Of a stretch of 64,000 nt of DNA, positions 1 to 12,300 are shown one piece after another. Where the stretch lies: contig NW_022145607.1 in NCBI RefSeq assembly GCF_000002235.5, forward strand, positions 1,572,001 through 1,636,000, read 5' to 3'. Each line of letters begins with the position of its first letter. Positions within the stretch are counted from its first letter, which is position 1. This DNA comes from Strongylocentrotus purpuratus. Its lineage: Eukaryota > Echinodermata > Echinoidea > Camarodonta > Strongylocentrotidae. Made by a program: the position numbers and the translations under genes. The notes beneath the pieces were generated by a model. The model worked only from the letters and a program-made list of their open reading frames with translations. It searched no databases and was not told where the DNA came from.

Positions 1-307
1 GCTGATAGCGAATATCATACAGGAAGCAGTGGAATACCGGTACCTACTGCACTTCACCTCGGCCCAGCAGAAGGGGGTCGGCTTGGATATCGTATCTCGT
101 CTCATAGCGTTGAATCAAAAGCGCCAACCTGTCCGTATTGGTGATGGCTTCATCGTAGATGTAGCATACGAGAGCCAAGACCAAGCAGTGGCCAAATCAG
201 TGGCGGATCATCTCTCCACTGATTCCAGCAAGACACTTGAAATCAACTTTAATATGCAGGCACACACAGTATCAGGGCATACTTTCATCATGAATCATCG
301 CGATGTG
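1..307 (+). CDS. NLR gene exon: post-NACHT helical segment (5' end outside window)
   Basis: The frame is open from the window edge (codons start at base 2) to a GTAAGG donor at 308, ending in phase 0. The peptide has an aromatic/leucine patch (YRYLLHFTSAQQ), then amphipathic helices ending in SGHTFIMNH. I read this as the C-terminal superhelical part of a NACHT-type protein, where a QE-aromatic motif is common. No Walker A or B motif is present, so this assignment rests on the downstream LRR exons. The exon starts before the window. Confidence 0.65.
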
Positions 308-3300
308 GTAAGGAAAGTATAAACATCTCATTGTAGCAACGTATACATTTCATCTTTGTTTGATATTTTTGAGTGATAGAGTTTCTCTTTGATTTAAATT
401 TCATTCTCTGAGACTGTAATAGGATGACGTCGTTTGGTTTGAAACCGTGGACTGTATACATATACTGTGTATACGAACGATGCTTTGAACCCCAACATGC
501 GCTAATAAGGCAATGCATACTGTACAAACTTCTCGTCACCCAAATTCAACCAGAAGCTTGATAGAATACATTTCCTTTAAATCAGGAGCATGTTTAAAGC
601 AACTTCTATGGATCTAGCATGGGTACAACTCCGATCATGATATTTAATTTGAACACTGCAATATACACGAACAAAATGAACTATTATTAACAGGAATTAA
701 TGAGCATTAGGACTTTAGTCTGTTAATAGGAGTTGTGATTTATTGTTATTGCAGTACAACTCGTCTTGCATGCATTTGCAATGAAACCTTGTTTATAAAA
801 TAACGCTTTTAATATCACCAATCCCAATAGGATTTTCAAGTGTATACTGTTCAAACCAATATGATAAAACGCTTACTTGAATTATTATGAGATAACGTAC
901 TGAACCCAATTTTTTTATATTTTGTGGGATAACAATAATTCCTTTAAAATACGTAATGTTGTTAAGATATTATTTGATGTTCATATCGATATCTAGATTA
1001 TGAAAACAAAATAAGAACCAAACGGAAAATGGAAGGAAAAAAACGATTATTAAAAAGTCAGTATCAATGAAGGTGATTAATCAGGATAATATACTATTAT
1101 GTTGATGGTTTATGTTTCTAGCCTCACAATATTATTTGTGTACATGTTCATTGTAGGATAATCTGATCATTGATAAACCATGTGGACGCACGGCTTCGGA
1201 AGACCTGGCTGAATTCATGTGCTCATCACGATCACTGAGATCTGTTACGATCCATCTTACTCGAGTTACTGGTACTATGCATGATGTTTTCTACTCGGTG
1301 CTTGCGAATAAAGCAGGCGATTCCAAGGTCAGTATAAATCTTTGTATCATCCACTTTGTCGTTTATTTGGTACATCATTCTTTAAAAAAAAAATGGATGC
1401 CATATTCAGTCAGAATAATGGTTTTCCTGGTGTCATAAGATCGAAATAACTTAGGAGAATACTGGGAAACAGAGATTTGGTTTTTAGAAAAGTACATTAA
1501 TTTCAAACATCTTGAATTTATTTTTAATACAAAAAAGAGAGAATATTACATTTAAAAAAAATGAAAAGGTTAAATTCCAACGGCATTTGAAAGACAATAC
1601 TAATTTTAAACTTCCCTCAAAACGAAAGGGCTTGAAAATGGCTTTTAGTGGGAAAATAACGACCAGTAGTTGTCGAATCGACTAAAGTGATTGCAACCAC
1701 CTAAGCAATAGTTTGATTTTCATACCCTTTTACCGAATGGTTGTACGTTTTTTGCTGCACGAGGATTCAATCAGTCTAATTATGGCCATTACAAGTAGTG
1801 GGTTATTGATGTAGAGAAATGCCCATGTGAAGTCTAGAAGGACCGGATTTCCTTGCATAATTTGAATACTATGACACTGCTATTTTTTAAATTTTACAAA
1901 TAGGACAAACATGACATATTCATAATTCCTGCAAAGTTCTACAGAATTTAATGTCGGCTGCAACAGGGACATAGTATCTTTACTATCTTTACTCGAATCG
2001 ACTAAAGTGATTGCAACCACCTAAGCAATAGTTTGATTTTCATACCCTTTTACCGAATGGTTGTACGTTTTTTGCTGCACGAGGATTCAATCAGTCTAAT
2101 TATGGCCATTACAAGTAGTGGGTTATTGATGTAGAGAAATGCCCATGTGAAGTCTAGAAGGACCGGATTTCCTTGCATAATTTGAATACTATGACACTGC
2201 TATTTTTTAAATTTTACAAATAGGACAAACATGACATATTCATAATTCCTGCAAAGTTCTACAGAATTTAATGTCGGCTGCAACAGGGACATAGTATCTT
2301 TAAACTATTTATGTTTGATGTTACATTTCATGCTTTAAGCCAGTGGGTTGCCAAATCAATTATTTTCTTCATCTTTGATCACTCTAATCTTAACTCCCCA
2401 ATTCTTCCCTAGTTTAAAGGATAAGCCCGTTCCAAAAATAATTTGCTTTTAATAGATGCAGAAAAAACATAAGCAAAACAGAGCCAAACAAAAAAGGGGT
2501 GAAGTCGGATAACTAATAAGGAGATTATGAATTTTTAAAAACTACGGAACTTAGAAAATCACTAAGCAAATTGCCAATTGGGTTATCGGTTTGTGACCTT
2601 ATTGCCTCACTATTTAACAATTGCTTCTTCTTATCGAGTCACTACACAAGTCCCGTCCAGTGGTCCACACATGCTTTGGCACGGCAATTCACGGCTTCCA
2701 GGTCATCTTGGGTGCATGACTCTGGCAGGAGTGGGCAGACTAGCAGGTGTTCCATTCTCTGTTCCTGGCCACATTCACATGCTGTTTGTTCATCTCCTAA
2801 CAATTGCTGAACATATGTTTATCCCATTCGTGTCCCTTTTTATCCCCCAAACCTTGATTTTCCCATTCCTTTGACCAGGTTATGTGATTTGATTTGGATC
2901 ATATTGCGTGCATGGCATTTCACAAAATCTTTCATGAACTTTGAAAAAAATTGATACTATTTTCTGAATGAATTCAGAATCATCGATTTTTATATAAATA
3001 GTTTATCAAAATGTTAATTTTCATCATTTAACTGAAACAAATTACTCTATATTAGTGCATCCACACAAAAATATATTACTATCAATATTTCTGCTTTTAT
3101 TGAAAGTAAGTTATTTTTTTAGTGGACTTGCCCTAACTTTAGTGAATGGTAAAGGAGGAAGAAAACAAGATATCAATGTTTATAATGATTTTTGTTTCTC
3201 CCCGATCGGAAAATACGAGAGATTCAGTGTGATTAACGAATCTTATTCCCCCGGCAAAAAGATGCCCCTGCTCTTTTAGGAAATCCCGGATGACTATATA

Positions 3301-6300
3301 ATATTAAAGGGGTGTAGCATAACGAGACTCCGTGTCTTTCCCGTAGCCTGACATTGGTACACACGGAGGGTTAATACGTCTATTTTTAATGCGTTGTGCG
3401 CCGCCATGACACTACCCGTCCAGCCGCCCCACATCGATCCAGCGGCCCGTTGATTGGTTGAGCACCCGTGTGCTTCGACCAATAGGCCTTGTCCGTTATT
3501 GTTCTAATTATTCGACCGCCGGTCCACCCGGTCCACCCGTATAATATAAAATACGCTTGCGTACAATTTATTTTAGATTGGTCAGCCTTAAAACCCAAGA
3601 ACAACAACAACAATTTATTTTATCACGTGACGAAGTGCAGCAGCGACAGAGAAACGTTGTGATCTTTCAGATCCCTTGTTGACCATACATTGCGAGACAA
3701 AGGAATATCACTAGCAATATTATTTTCTATACTATATCCGCAATGAGTAATACATTTAGCATTATAAATAACATTGTTTGCAAAAAAACGAGAAGATTAT
3801 GCTTTTGGATTAGTGATGGCCGAATTGTATAACCATAGATTGACTCTTTGCATAAGTTTCTATTCACTTTTATATTGCAAAATGTTATTTTCATCACTGA
3901 TATTCATCCACTCATGTCATTTATTTTCTCCTTAAAGGTGACTATTATGGCAACCGTTGCAATAGTCTGGGAATATTCGATAAAGGATCTGGAGAACACT
4001 ATTAAAACCCTACCAATACAATTACTGTTTTAAAACAGATAGCTATTAGAATAATTCATAACAAATTTAATCACACAGCTTAACTTTTCTTAAACTGAGA
4101 ATTATCGATGTTTTATCATGTAGCCCTCGTTACTTTTGTAAGAGTAGGGTACCAAAATAATAGAGATGAGATGAGTCTGTAAAACAGGAGGCGAAGAAGA
4201 GATGTGTGATGGTTAAACTCGTGACACGGACTGCCTTTTAATAACAAGTAATAATGTAAATAAAACATAATTGAATATTCGTATTCAACAAACAAACTCA
4301 CATAATCAAAACACAAATACACTTCTATAGTTCCTATCCCATATTTAACCAAACAAAAACTTATCATTCTTTAGAATGGATAATGTATAGTAACTATTAA
4401 CTTAATAACAAATACTCGAAACATATAACTGCTGAAATGCGAAGATAACCAATATCCCTTTAACTCGACTAAACCTAAATAAAGTAAACAAGACGATAGA
4501 AAATATATCCTAAACAATTATAACGAAGAAACTATAACTAACATAAAAGGAATAGACTAAATAGATTTATACATGTCTGACTAATAATATACAACTGGAG
4601 ACTACTGAATGATAGATATATAGTGCTTTCGTAAACTGGACATATATCGTGCAAATGAATAATAATTGTTGCTCTCTAACTTAATTCATTATTGTAAAGG
4701 GCGGAATAGATAAATGAGCGTTTTGGTCTTTTGGACCATAATAAAACCCACTCATACATATATAATAGTGACGGCTAAAGCATATTTACTTCAGCTACTA
4801 ATACTATAGTACCTGCTCTATGCAGATTACAGAGTTGAGACAAATAAACCTAAAAAGCCCAAGTTCCTCTTTGTCAAGGTAATACTTGTACTGGTACTAT
4901 TAGTTAAAAGTTGTAATCCCTTCTTTGTTCTCAACGATGCGCTCACTCCCTACACACCGTGTGAACGTACATAGTCTAATCACGCAGACACCAATGTATC
5001 GTAGATAAATGATTATAAAGTTATACGCCAATTCCACATCAATCCCTGGTATATCGGAACACATATTAACATGATTATTATCTTGGCATGATAATGTAAG
5101 ATCATAGACAAAATAAACGACATAATAACTCGATACATATTATAAGAAAGTACGGACTTATAGACTAGCAAAATCTGGCCGGTTCAATGTCAAATCGAAG
5201 GTTATCTCCTTCTGAGATGGAAATCTCTCAAAACGTTATCAAATCGAATATGGAAAATCGTAATAATATTTCCCCAACTAGAATATGTCAAATGCTAACT
5301 AGAATCACAACAGTGGTTCATAAACGACAAAATATTGATTAGCTCATATCTTTAAGTAAGAAAGCTAAATAGTTATGTACAATGTGAAATATATATATTC
5401 GCGGGTACCATTCACCCATACAGTATAACGCTTCACAAATAGTTGTAAGCTAAACTTTCTTAACTTAAATTCTTTCCTTAAAACAACGATATCTACAAAT
5501 GCGAACATCAGAACACATCCAATCATACATCAGTACAACCGCACAAAGTTATATAACATGATAATAATGATTTACTTAAATATAAGTATAATACAAAATA
5601 TGGTAAATTACCTGTAAAACAGGAGGCGAAGAAGAGATGTGTGATGGTTAAACTCGTGACACGGACTGCGAGGAGTCAAGCGGGTTCACGAGTTCAAGGT
5701 GTTTAGAAACAAAGGGACAAAGGTAATGTTGCGGGGTCACGTGTTAAAAGATATTTGCATAAAGTGAGTCATATAATCCAGCATTCTATGTGGAAACAGG
5801 ATAGGGGTATCTGACTAGTCTTTATAAAACAGTCACCTGGTTACACTCATAACTTAATTACAATGATAATTAATAAATGACACATATTTAGAAAGCTTAG
5901 GTCCTCTTCTTTCATTTGATGCAACTCACATGATGCATATTTTACGCAAGAGTGATTAAAAGCAATTTGAAGAGAGGAAACCAAAAAGTCATTTGGCGGG
6001 CGGTATCTGAATTTCAAGGAGAAAATCACATTTCTAGAAAGTTCAATTTCTGCTCTTTCATGTGACACCTCAATCAGGAAAAATGAGCCAGGAATAACAA
6101 AGTTCTTTTTGTTTAAAGTAATGCTTGCATTTCCATAATGTGATCAAACGAGTTCGTTTTCACTGACTACCTGCCGTAGCAACAAACAGAGTTGACAAAA
6201 GACTTAACTCCGTTTCGTTGAAGATCAGCCATGCATAAGGTCTTTCGTCTTCTTTGTGCATGGCTGATCGTCAAAGAAACGGAGTTAAGTCTTTTGTCAA

Positions 6301-9300
6301 CTCTGTTTGTTAATACGGCAGATAGCCAGTGAAAACGAACTCGTTTTATCAAATTATGGAAATGCAAGCCTTACTTTAAACAAAAAAAACTTTGTTAGTC
6401 CTGGCCCATTTTTCCTGATTGAGGTGTCATTTGAAAGGGCAGAAATTGAACTTTCTAAAAATTTGATTTTCTTTTTAAAATTCAGATACCGCCCGCCAAA
6501 TGACTTTTTGGTTTCCTCTCTTCAAATTGCTTTTAATCACTCATGCGTGGGAAAGGAATCATATGAGTTGCATCAAATGAAAGAGGGGGATCTATAAGCT
6601 TTCCAAATATGTGTCATTTATTGATTATAATTGTGATTAAGTGATAATAAAACATCGATAATTCTCGGTTTCGTTTTTCTGGGACGCACTGTATAATATC
6701 TGTACAAACCATTATTACAAGACCCAACCAGACAATCCAATCATTTCCACCTTCCCTTCACTCGTATTCGTCCTGAAACACGGTCCAAAATATAGGAACT
6801 CACTTAACAACGAAAAGCTGGTGCAAAAGCAACTTGCTCCCTGTTTCTCTCTCCCTCTCTCTTTGCCACACACTCAAACACTTGCTTTATTTTCCTCTTT
6901 CCCATTCCTTTATCCTTGTAATGAATCTATTCCTTCTATGCTTGTACAGTTTAACATTCATAAATATGTAATTTACAGATGTATACTTAATGCAAATTTA
7001 CGTTTGCATCTTAAAGTTTTATAAACTAAAATTAATATTTTTACTTTTTATAAAGGAAAGTATTTCTCCAATATTGTATCGTTTTCAAGAGTCCAGACAT
7101 GTCTAGAGACAAGAATATAGAGTCTTCTGAAGAATGCTTTGAATTAAGAATTCTGCATAATTGATTCACGCTATATAATTTGTTTTTCGAATGCATATCA
7201 GGGACAAATATATTGCTCATTACGGGACAGAGGAGATGCATGAAATAGTCGCGTTAATGGGATATTACACGGCCGAGATGACGGGTGTGGGGATACATTG
7301 GAAGTTTACTCATTTCGATAGTCAAACTAATTTGGATGATTTTACTGTATAAAATAGTACGCCGTTGAGAAAAAACAATTAGGAAAAAAATTACGCTTTT
7401 AGTGGAAGCAAAACAAATTTAATGTTATACATAATTCAGTATAGTAATGTCAGCAATTGTGTATCCGACATGATGTCGTACTATTACAACAGATTGAGAC
7501 TCTTAACATTCACTCTGGTGATCTCAGTGAACGTCCCTATGCATCACGTGATCTCGCTCAGTTCATCTGTAAGATGACTCATCTGAAGAAGCTGACACTC
7601 AACGGTCAGTATCACGATGACTTCTACTCAACATCGTCATCGATTGCTTCATCTGCAAAGGTATCGATTTGATCACATTTTGTTGGACTCTTAGCAAATC
7701 ACGACATGTTTGTTATACTGTTGGTGCACTCTTTCTTATAGAGTCAAACGCAAGTGTACAATTTTACTCTTCCTATTGGAACACTGTTAAGGAGAAGCAA
7801 GTAGCAAAAGTTGATCGTTTCAGGAAGTGGATGCGAAAAGTGAATTTCCGTCATAATACAAAATCAGAGTGAAGATTATGAGATCCAGTATGTGGATCGT
7901 CCCCCACCCCTACCACACCCTCACTCATTCCGATGTGAATATGTATTAGGGTCAGTAAAATTACCAGATCGTATGCCCGGGAAAGGAACCCCCCCCCCCC
8001 CCCTTGTCTTACAATCATAGCTCCACCACTATAATGTCGTCAATAACATAATCAGGGTGTTCAGGTTCTCCAAAGAATATAGGACAGGGTTTTCCCAAGA
8101 GTAGTGTGATTGGTAACTGGCTCGCGACCCTTTTGCCTTCTTGTTTTATTCTATTTTGTCCTGTTAGAATTAAGATCATGGGCCAAGTCCTTCATTTATA
8201 TTTCCCTACTACTGCCTCAGGCATCGGGTCAACATGATTTAGACAATATTATTATTAATTTAACCCGCAATGCCCAGAGTATCGATTGGATCAATCAAAA
8301 ACCTTTTGATCACCTATGTAATTATCTATCAGTTATGAATAAACACCATTATATCGGTCTCAAAAGAATCCAAGAACTATTGAAATTAGTACTAATTTCA
8401 GGTGTCAATACTTGTATATCATCAACAAAATAAATGTTATTGTTTTAAGAGTATTTCATTGACGCAACGATATTAACACAATTTTAAACGAATTGTTGAT
8501 TCTTGAATATAGTTTTATTTGGTTGTTATCAGTATTCATTCAACAAAATGTTGCTATCATAACAGATTGAGACTCTTGACATCAACTCTGATGATCTCAT
8601 TGAACGTCCCTCTGCATCACGTGATCTCGCTCAGTTCATCTGTAAGATGATTCATCTGAAGGACCTGACACTCCGCGGTCAGTGTCACGATGACTTCTAC
8701 TCAACATCGTCATCAATGGCATCTTCTGCAAAGGTATCGATTAGATCATATGTTTTGGACTCATAGCAAATCACTACATGTTTTTGTTATACTGGAGGTG
8801 TACTATTTCCTATACAGTGCGTCCCAGAAAAAACGAAACCGAGAATTATCGTTTTTTTATCATAACGTAGTCACATTTATAATTACTAAATGACACATAT
8901 TTTGAAAGCTTAGATCCTCCTTTTTTCATTTGCTGCAGTTCAAATGATGCATATTTCAGGCATGAGTGATTGGAATGAATTTGAAGAGAGGAAACCAAAA
9001 AGTCATTTGGCGGACGGTATTTGAATTTCAAAGAGAAAATCACATTTCTAGAAAGTTGAGGTCCTGCCCTTTCATATGACACCTCAATCAGAAGAAATGA
9101 GCAAGGAATGACCAAGTTCTGTTTGTTTAAAATAGTGCTTGCATTTCCATAATTTTATTAAACGAATTCGTTTTTACCGGGTGCCTGCCATAGCAACATG
9201 CCGTTTCGTTCGCAATCAGCCATGCATGAGGTCTTTCGTCTACGGCTTATTGTCAACGAATATGGATCGCCCCCCCCCCCTTCCCATCCACCAGCCCTAA

Positions 9301-12300
9301 CTCATCCGACATTTAAATGTAGTAGGGTCAGTAAAATTACTGGAACCTATGACCGCGGGATGAAATCCCCTCTTCTCTTACAATCATGGATCCATCACTT
9401 TAATGTAGTCAATAACATAATCAGGGTGTTCTGATTTTCCCCGATTAAATGCACACGTTTTCCTTGAGAAGTAGTGTGGTTGAGGACTGGTTTGTGACCG
9501 CTCTGCCTTCTTGAGTAATTCTCTTTTGTTCTGTAAGACTTTAGATCATGAGCCAAGTCCTTCAATCATATTCTCCACTACTCCCTCAGTCAACAGGTCA
9601 ACATGATCTAGGAAATATTATCATTTTCTTTATCCGCAATGCCTACAGTCACGATTGGATCAATCAAAAAAACCTAATCACCTCTGTCATTAGCTATCAT
9701 TTATGAAAAAACACCATTGAATCGGTCTCAAAAGAAGCCATGAACTATTGAAATTAGTTTTAATTTCAGGTGTCAAGGCTTGTACATCTTAAACATAATA
9801 AATGTTATTGTGTTAAGAGTTTTTCATTGTGGCAGCGATATTAATAGAATTTAAAACAAATTGTTGATTCTTGAGTATAGTTTATTGGTTATTATTAGTA
9901 TTCATTCAACATAATGTTGCTATCATAACAGATTGAGACTCTTTACATCGACTCTGATGATCTCAGTGAACGTCCCTCTGCATCACGTGATCTTGCTCAG
10001 TTCATCTGTAAGATGACTCATCTAAAGGACCTTATACTTGTAGATCAGTATCACGATGACTTCTATTCAACATCGTCATCGATGGCATCATCTGCAAAGG
10101 TATTGATTTGATCGTATTTTGTTGGACTCATAGCAAATCACTATATGTTTTTGTTATACTGGAGGTGTACTCTTTCCTGTATAGTCAAACGCAAGAGTAC
10201 AATTTTACTCTCCCTATTGGTACACCGTTAAGAGTAAGCAAGTAGGAAAAATTCATCGTTTCAGGAAGTGAATGCGAAAAGTGAATTTCTGTCATAATAC
10301 AAAATCAGAGGGAAGATTTTAAGATCAATAGTGAATAATATAAACCATATTTTGAATTTCATATGACTATTCGGGGTGCTATGGAATTGATGTAGAGAGA
10401 CAACTATTTCAACTTCGAATGCTGATGAGACTAAATATTAAAATTTAAAAATTTTAAAAAAAATGGATCCACCACATAATGTTGTCGATAACATAATCAG
10501 GGTGTTCTGGTTTACCCTCGATTAAAAGCACTCGTTTTCCATGTAGAGAAGTGTGGTTGAGGACTGGTTTGTGACCGTTATGCCTTCATGTTTTATTAAA
10601 CCCCTCGTAGACGAAGTCGGAGGCGATATACATGTAGTAAAGCTGCCGTACGTCCTTCCTTCTGTCCTTCCGTAAAAAAACTGGTTTCCGGTTAATAACT
10701 TTAGTAATGTTTAACGGATTTTAATGAAATTTGATATGAAGGCACATGGTATTAAAATATAGCCTATGTTTGATTTCGGAATATGTAGGTCAAAGGACAA
10801 AGGTCATAGCTCATGAAATATGAGAAAATGCCTGCTTAAATATACGCGAGAATGTTTTTTCTTTATAAATCCAATAACGTAAACATTGTTGTTGAGTACA
10901 TACGTCAAAGCTCAAAAGTCACAGCCCATTAAATATGCAAAAATTCTCAATATTAAGGAAATTGTACCCTGCGAGTGGATGCTACGCTTTGCGTTGACTT
11001 CTTCTCTTTTGTTCTGTAAGACTTTAGATCGTGAGCCAAGTCCTCTATTTATATTTCCCTACTTCTCACTCAGTCAACAGGTCAACATGATCTAGGAAAT
11101 ATTATAATTTTCTTTATCCGCAATGCCTACAGTCACGATTGGATCAATCAAAAAAACCTAATCACCTCTGTCATTATCTATCATTTATGACTTAACGCCA
11201 TTGAATCGGTCTCAAAGAAGCCATGACCTATTGAAATTAGTTTTAATTTCAGGTGTCAAGACTTGTACATCTTAAACATAATAAATGTGATTGTGATGAG
11301 AGTTTTTCATTGTGGCAACGATATTATTACAATTTAAAACAAGTTGTTGATTCTTGAATATAGTTTATTTGGTTGTTATTAGTATTCATTCAACATAATG
11401 TTGCTTTCATAACAGATTGAGACTCTTGAGATCAACCCTGCTGATCTCAATGAACGTCCCTCTGCATCACGTGATCTCGCTCAGTTCATATGTAAGATGA
11501 CTCATCTGAAGGACCTGACACTCTGCGGTCAGTGTCACGATGACTTCTACTCAACAGCGTCATCGATGGTATCATCTGCAAAGGTATTGTTGTGATCATA
11601 TTTTGTTGGACTCATAGCAAATCATTACATGTTTTTGTTATACTGGAAGTGTACTCTTTCCTATATAGTCATACGCCAGAGTACAATTTTACTCTCCCTA
11701 TACCGTGTGAGTCAAAAAAAAAATTACACCTTGAAAATGGCTAATTATTTAAAAAAAAACATCTATGAACAGGAAATTATTATACCTCTCATGAAAGAAT
11801 GTTTAATCCTAAATCATTTAGTATCATTTTTGTGTGGAATGTGTTCACGCTTGGATGAACAGGAGGCATTGTTTGCGAGAGTGCAAAAATTGACTTGCGC
11901 CAAAGTGATGCATACGGTATGTATTACGTTAGGATTTTAGCGGAGTGAGAGAATGAATTGAATGTATCAAATTAAATGCATTGCATATGCTTTTTGCAGG
12001 AGCAAAGTCACACACACACACACACACGCACACAAATGTTCGTTGATATTTGATATGTGTGGCATGATTAATTTTCTTAGGGATGTTATTTGGATCTGCA
12101 AAGACCGAATTAATACCCAAATCCCAATTATTTTATTCAAATATCAAATGAGGAACTTTGGCGCAAGTCGAATTTTGCACTCTCGCAATCAATGCTTCCT
12201 GTTAATCCAAGCGTAAACACATACCACACAAAAATGATACCAAATAATTTGGGATAAAACACTCTTTCATAAGATGTATAATAATTTACTGTTTACAGAT

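Larger units (their letters stand above)
4095..6691. mobile_element. Foldback (long inverted repeat) DNA element, interrupted
   Basis: The right arm (about 6290-6691) is the reverse complement of 5847-6260, folding around a tight centre near 6230. The right end reads ...GGGACGCACTG followed by TA (6692-6693). A related left end, TA-CAGTGCGTCCCAG, occurs at 8815. TA flanks and a CAGTG-type terminus suggest the Tc1/mariner group. The left terminal piece GAGAATTATCGATG lies at about 4097, separated from the rest of its arm by an insertion (4121-5846). No transposase is encoded, so the element is non-autonomous. Confidence 0.8.
1328..7492 (+). other. Large NLR intron, repeat-filled
   Basis: No exon was recognised in this 6.2-kb interval, though one could be hidden. 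It holds a 310-bp perfect duplication (1673-2302), a LINE reverse-transcriptase fragment on the other strand (2642-2818), a GC-richer block with CCAAT and TATA-like motifs (about 3312-3660), and a large foldback element split by AT-rich DNA (4095-6691). Open frames inside the foldback arms reflect DNA similarity between the arms, not coding. Confidence 0.6.

Noticed and set aside
5847..6597. Conserved peptide PPNDFLVSSLQIAFNHS seen in three places
   Set aside because: The shared peptide follows from DNA identity of foldback arms at 5847, 6400 and 8846; stops close the frames and no transposase motif is present.
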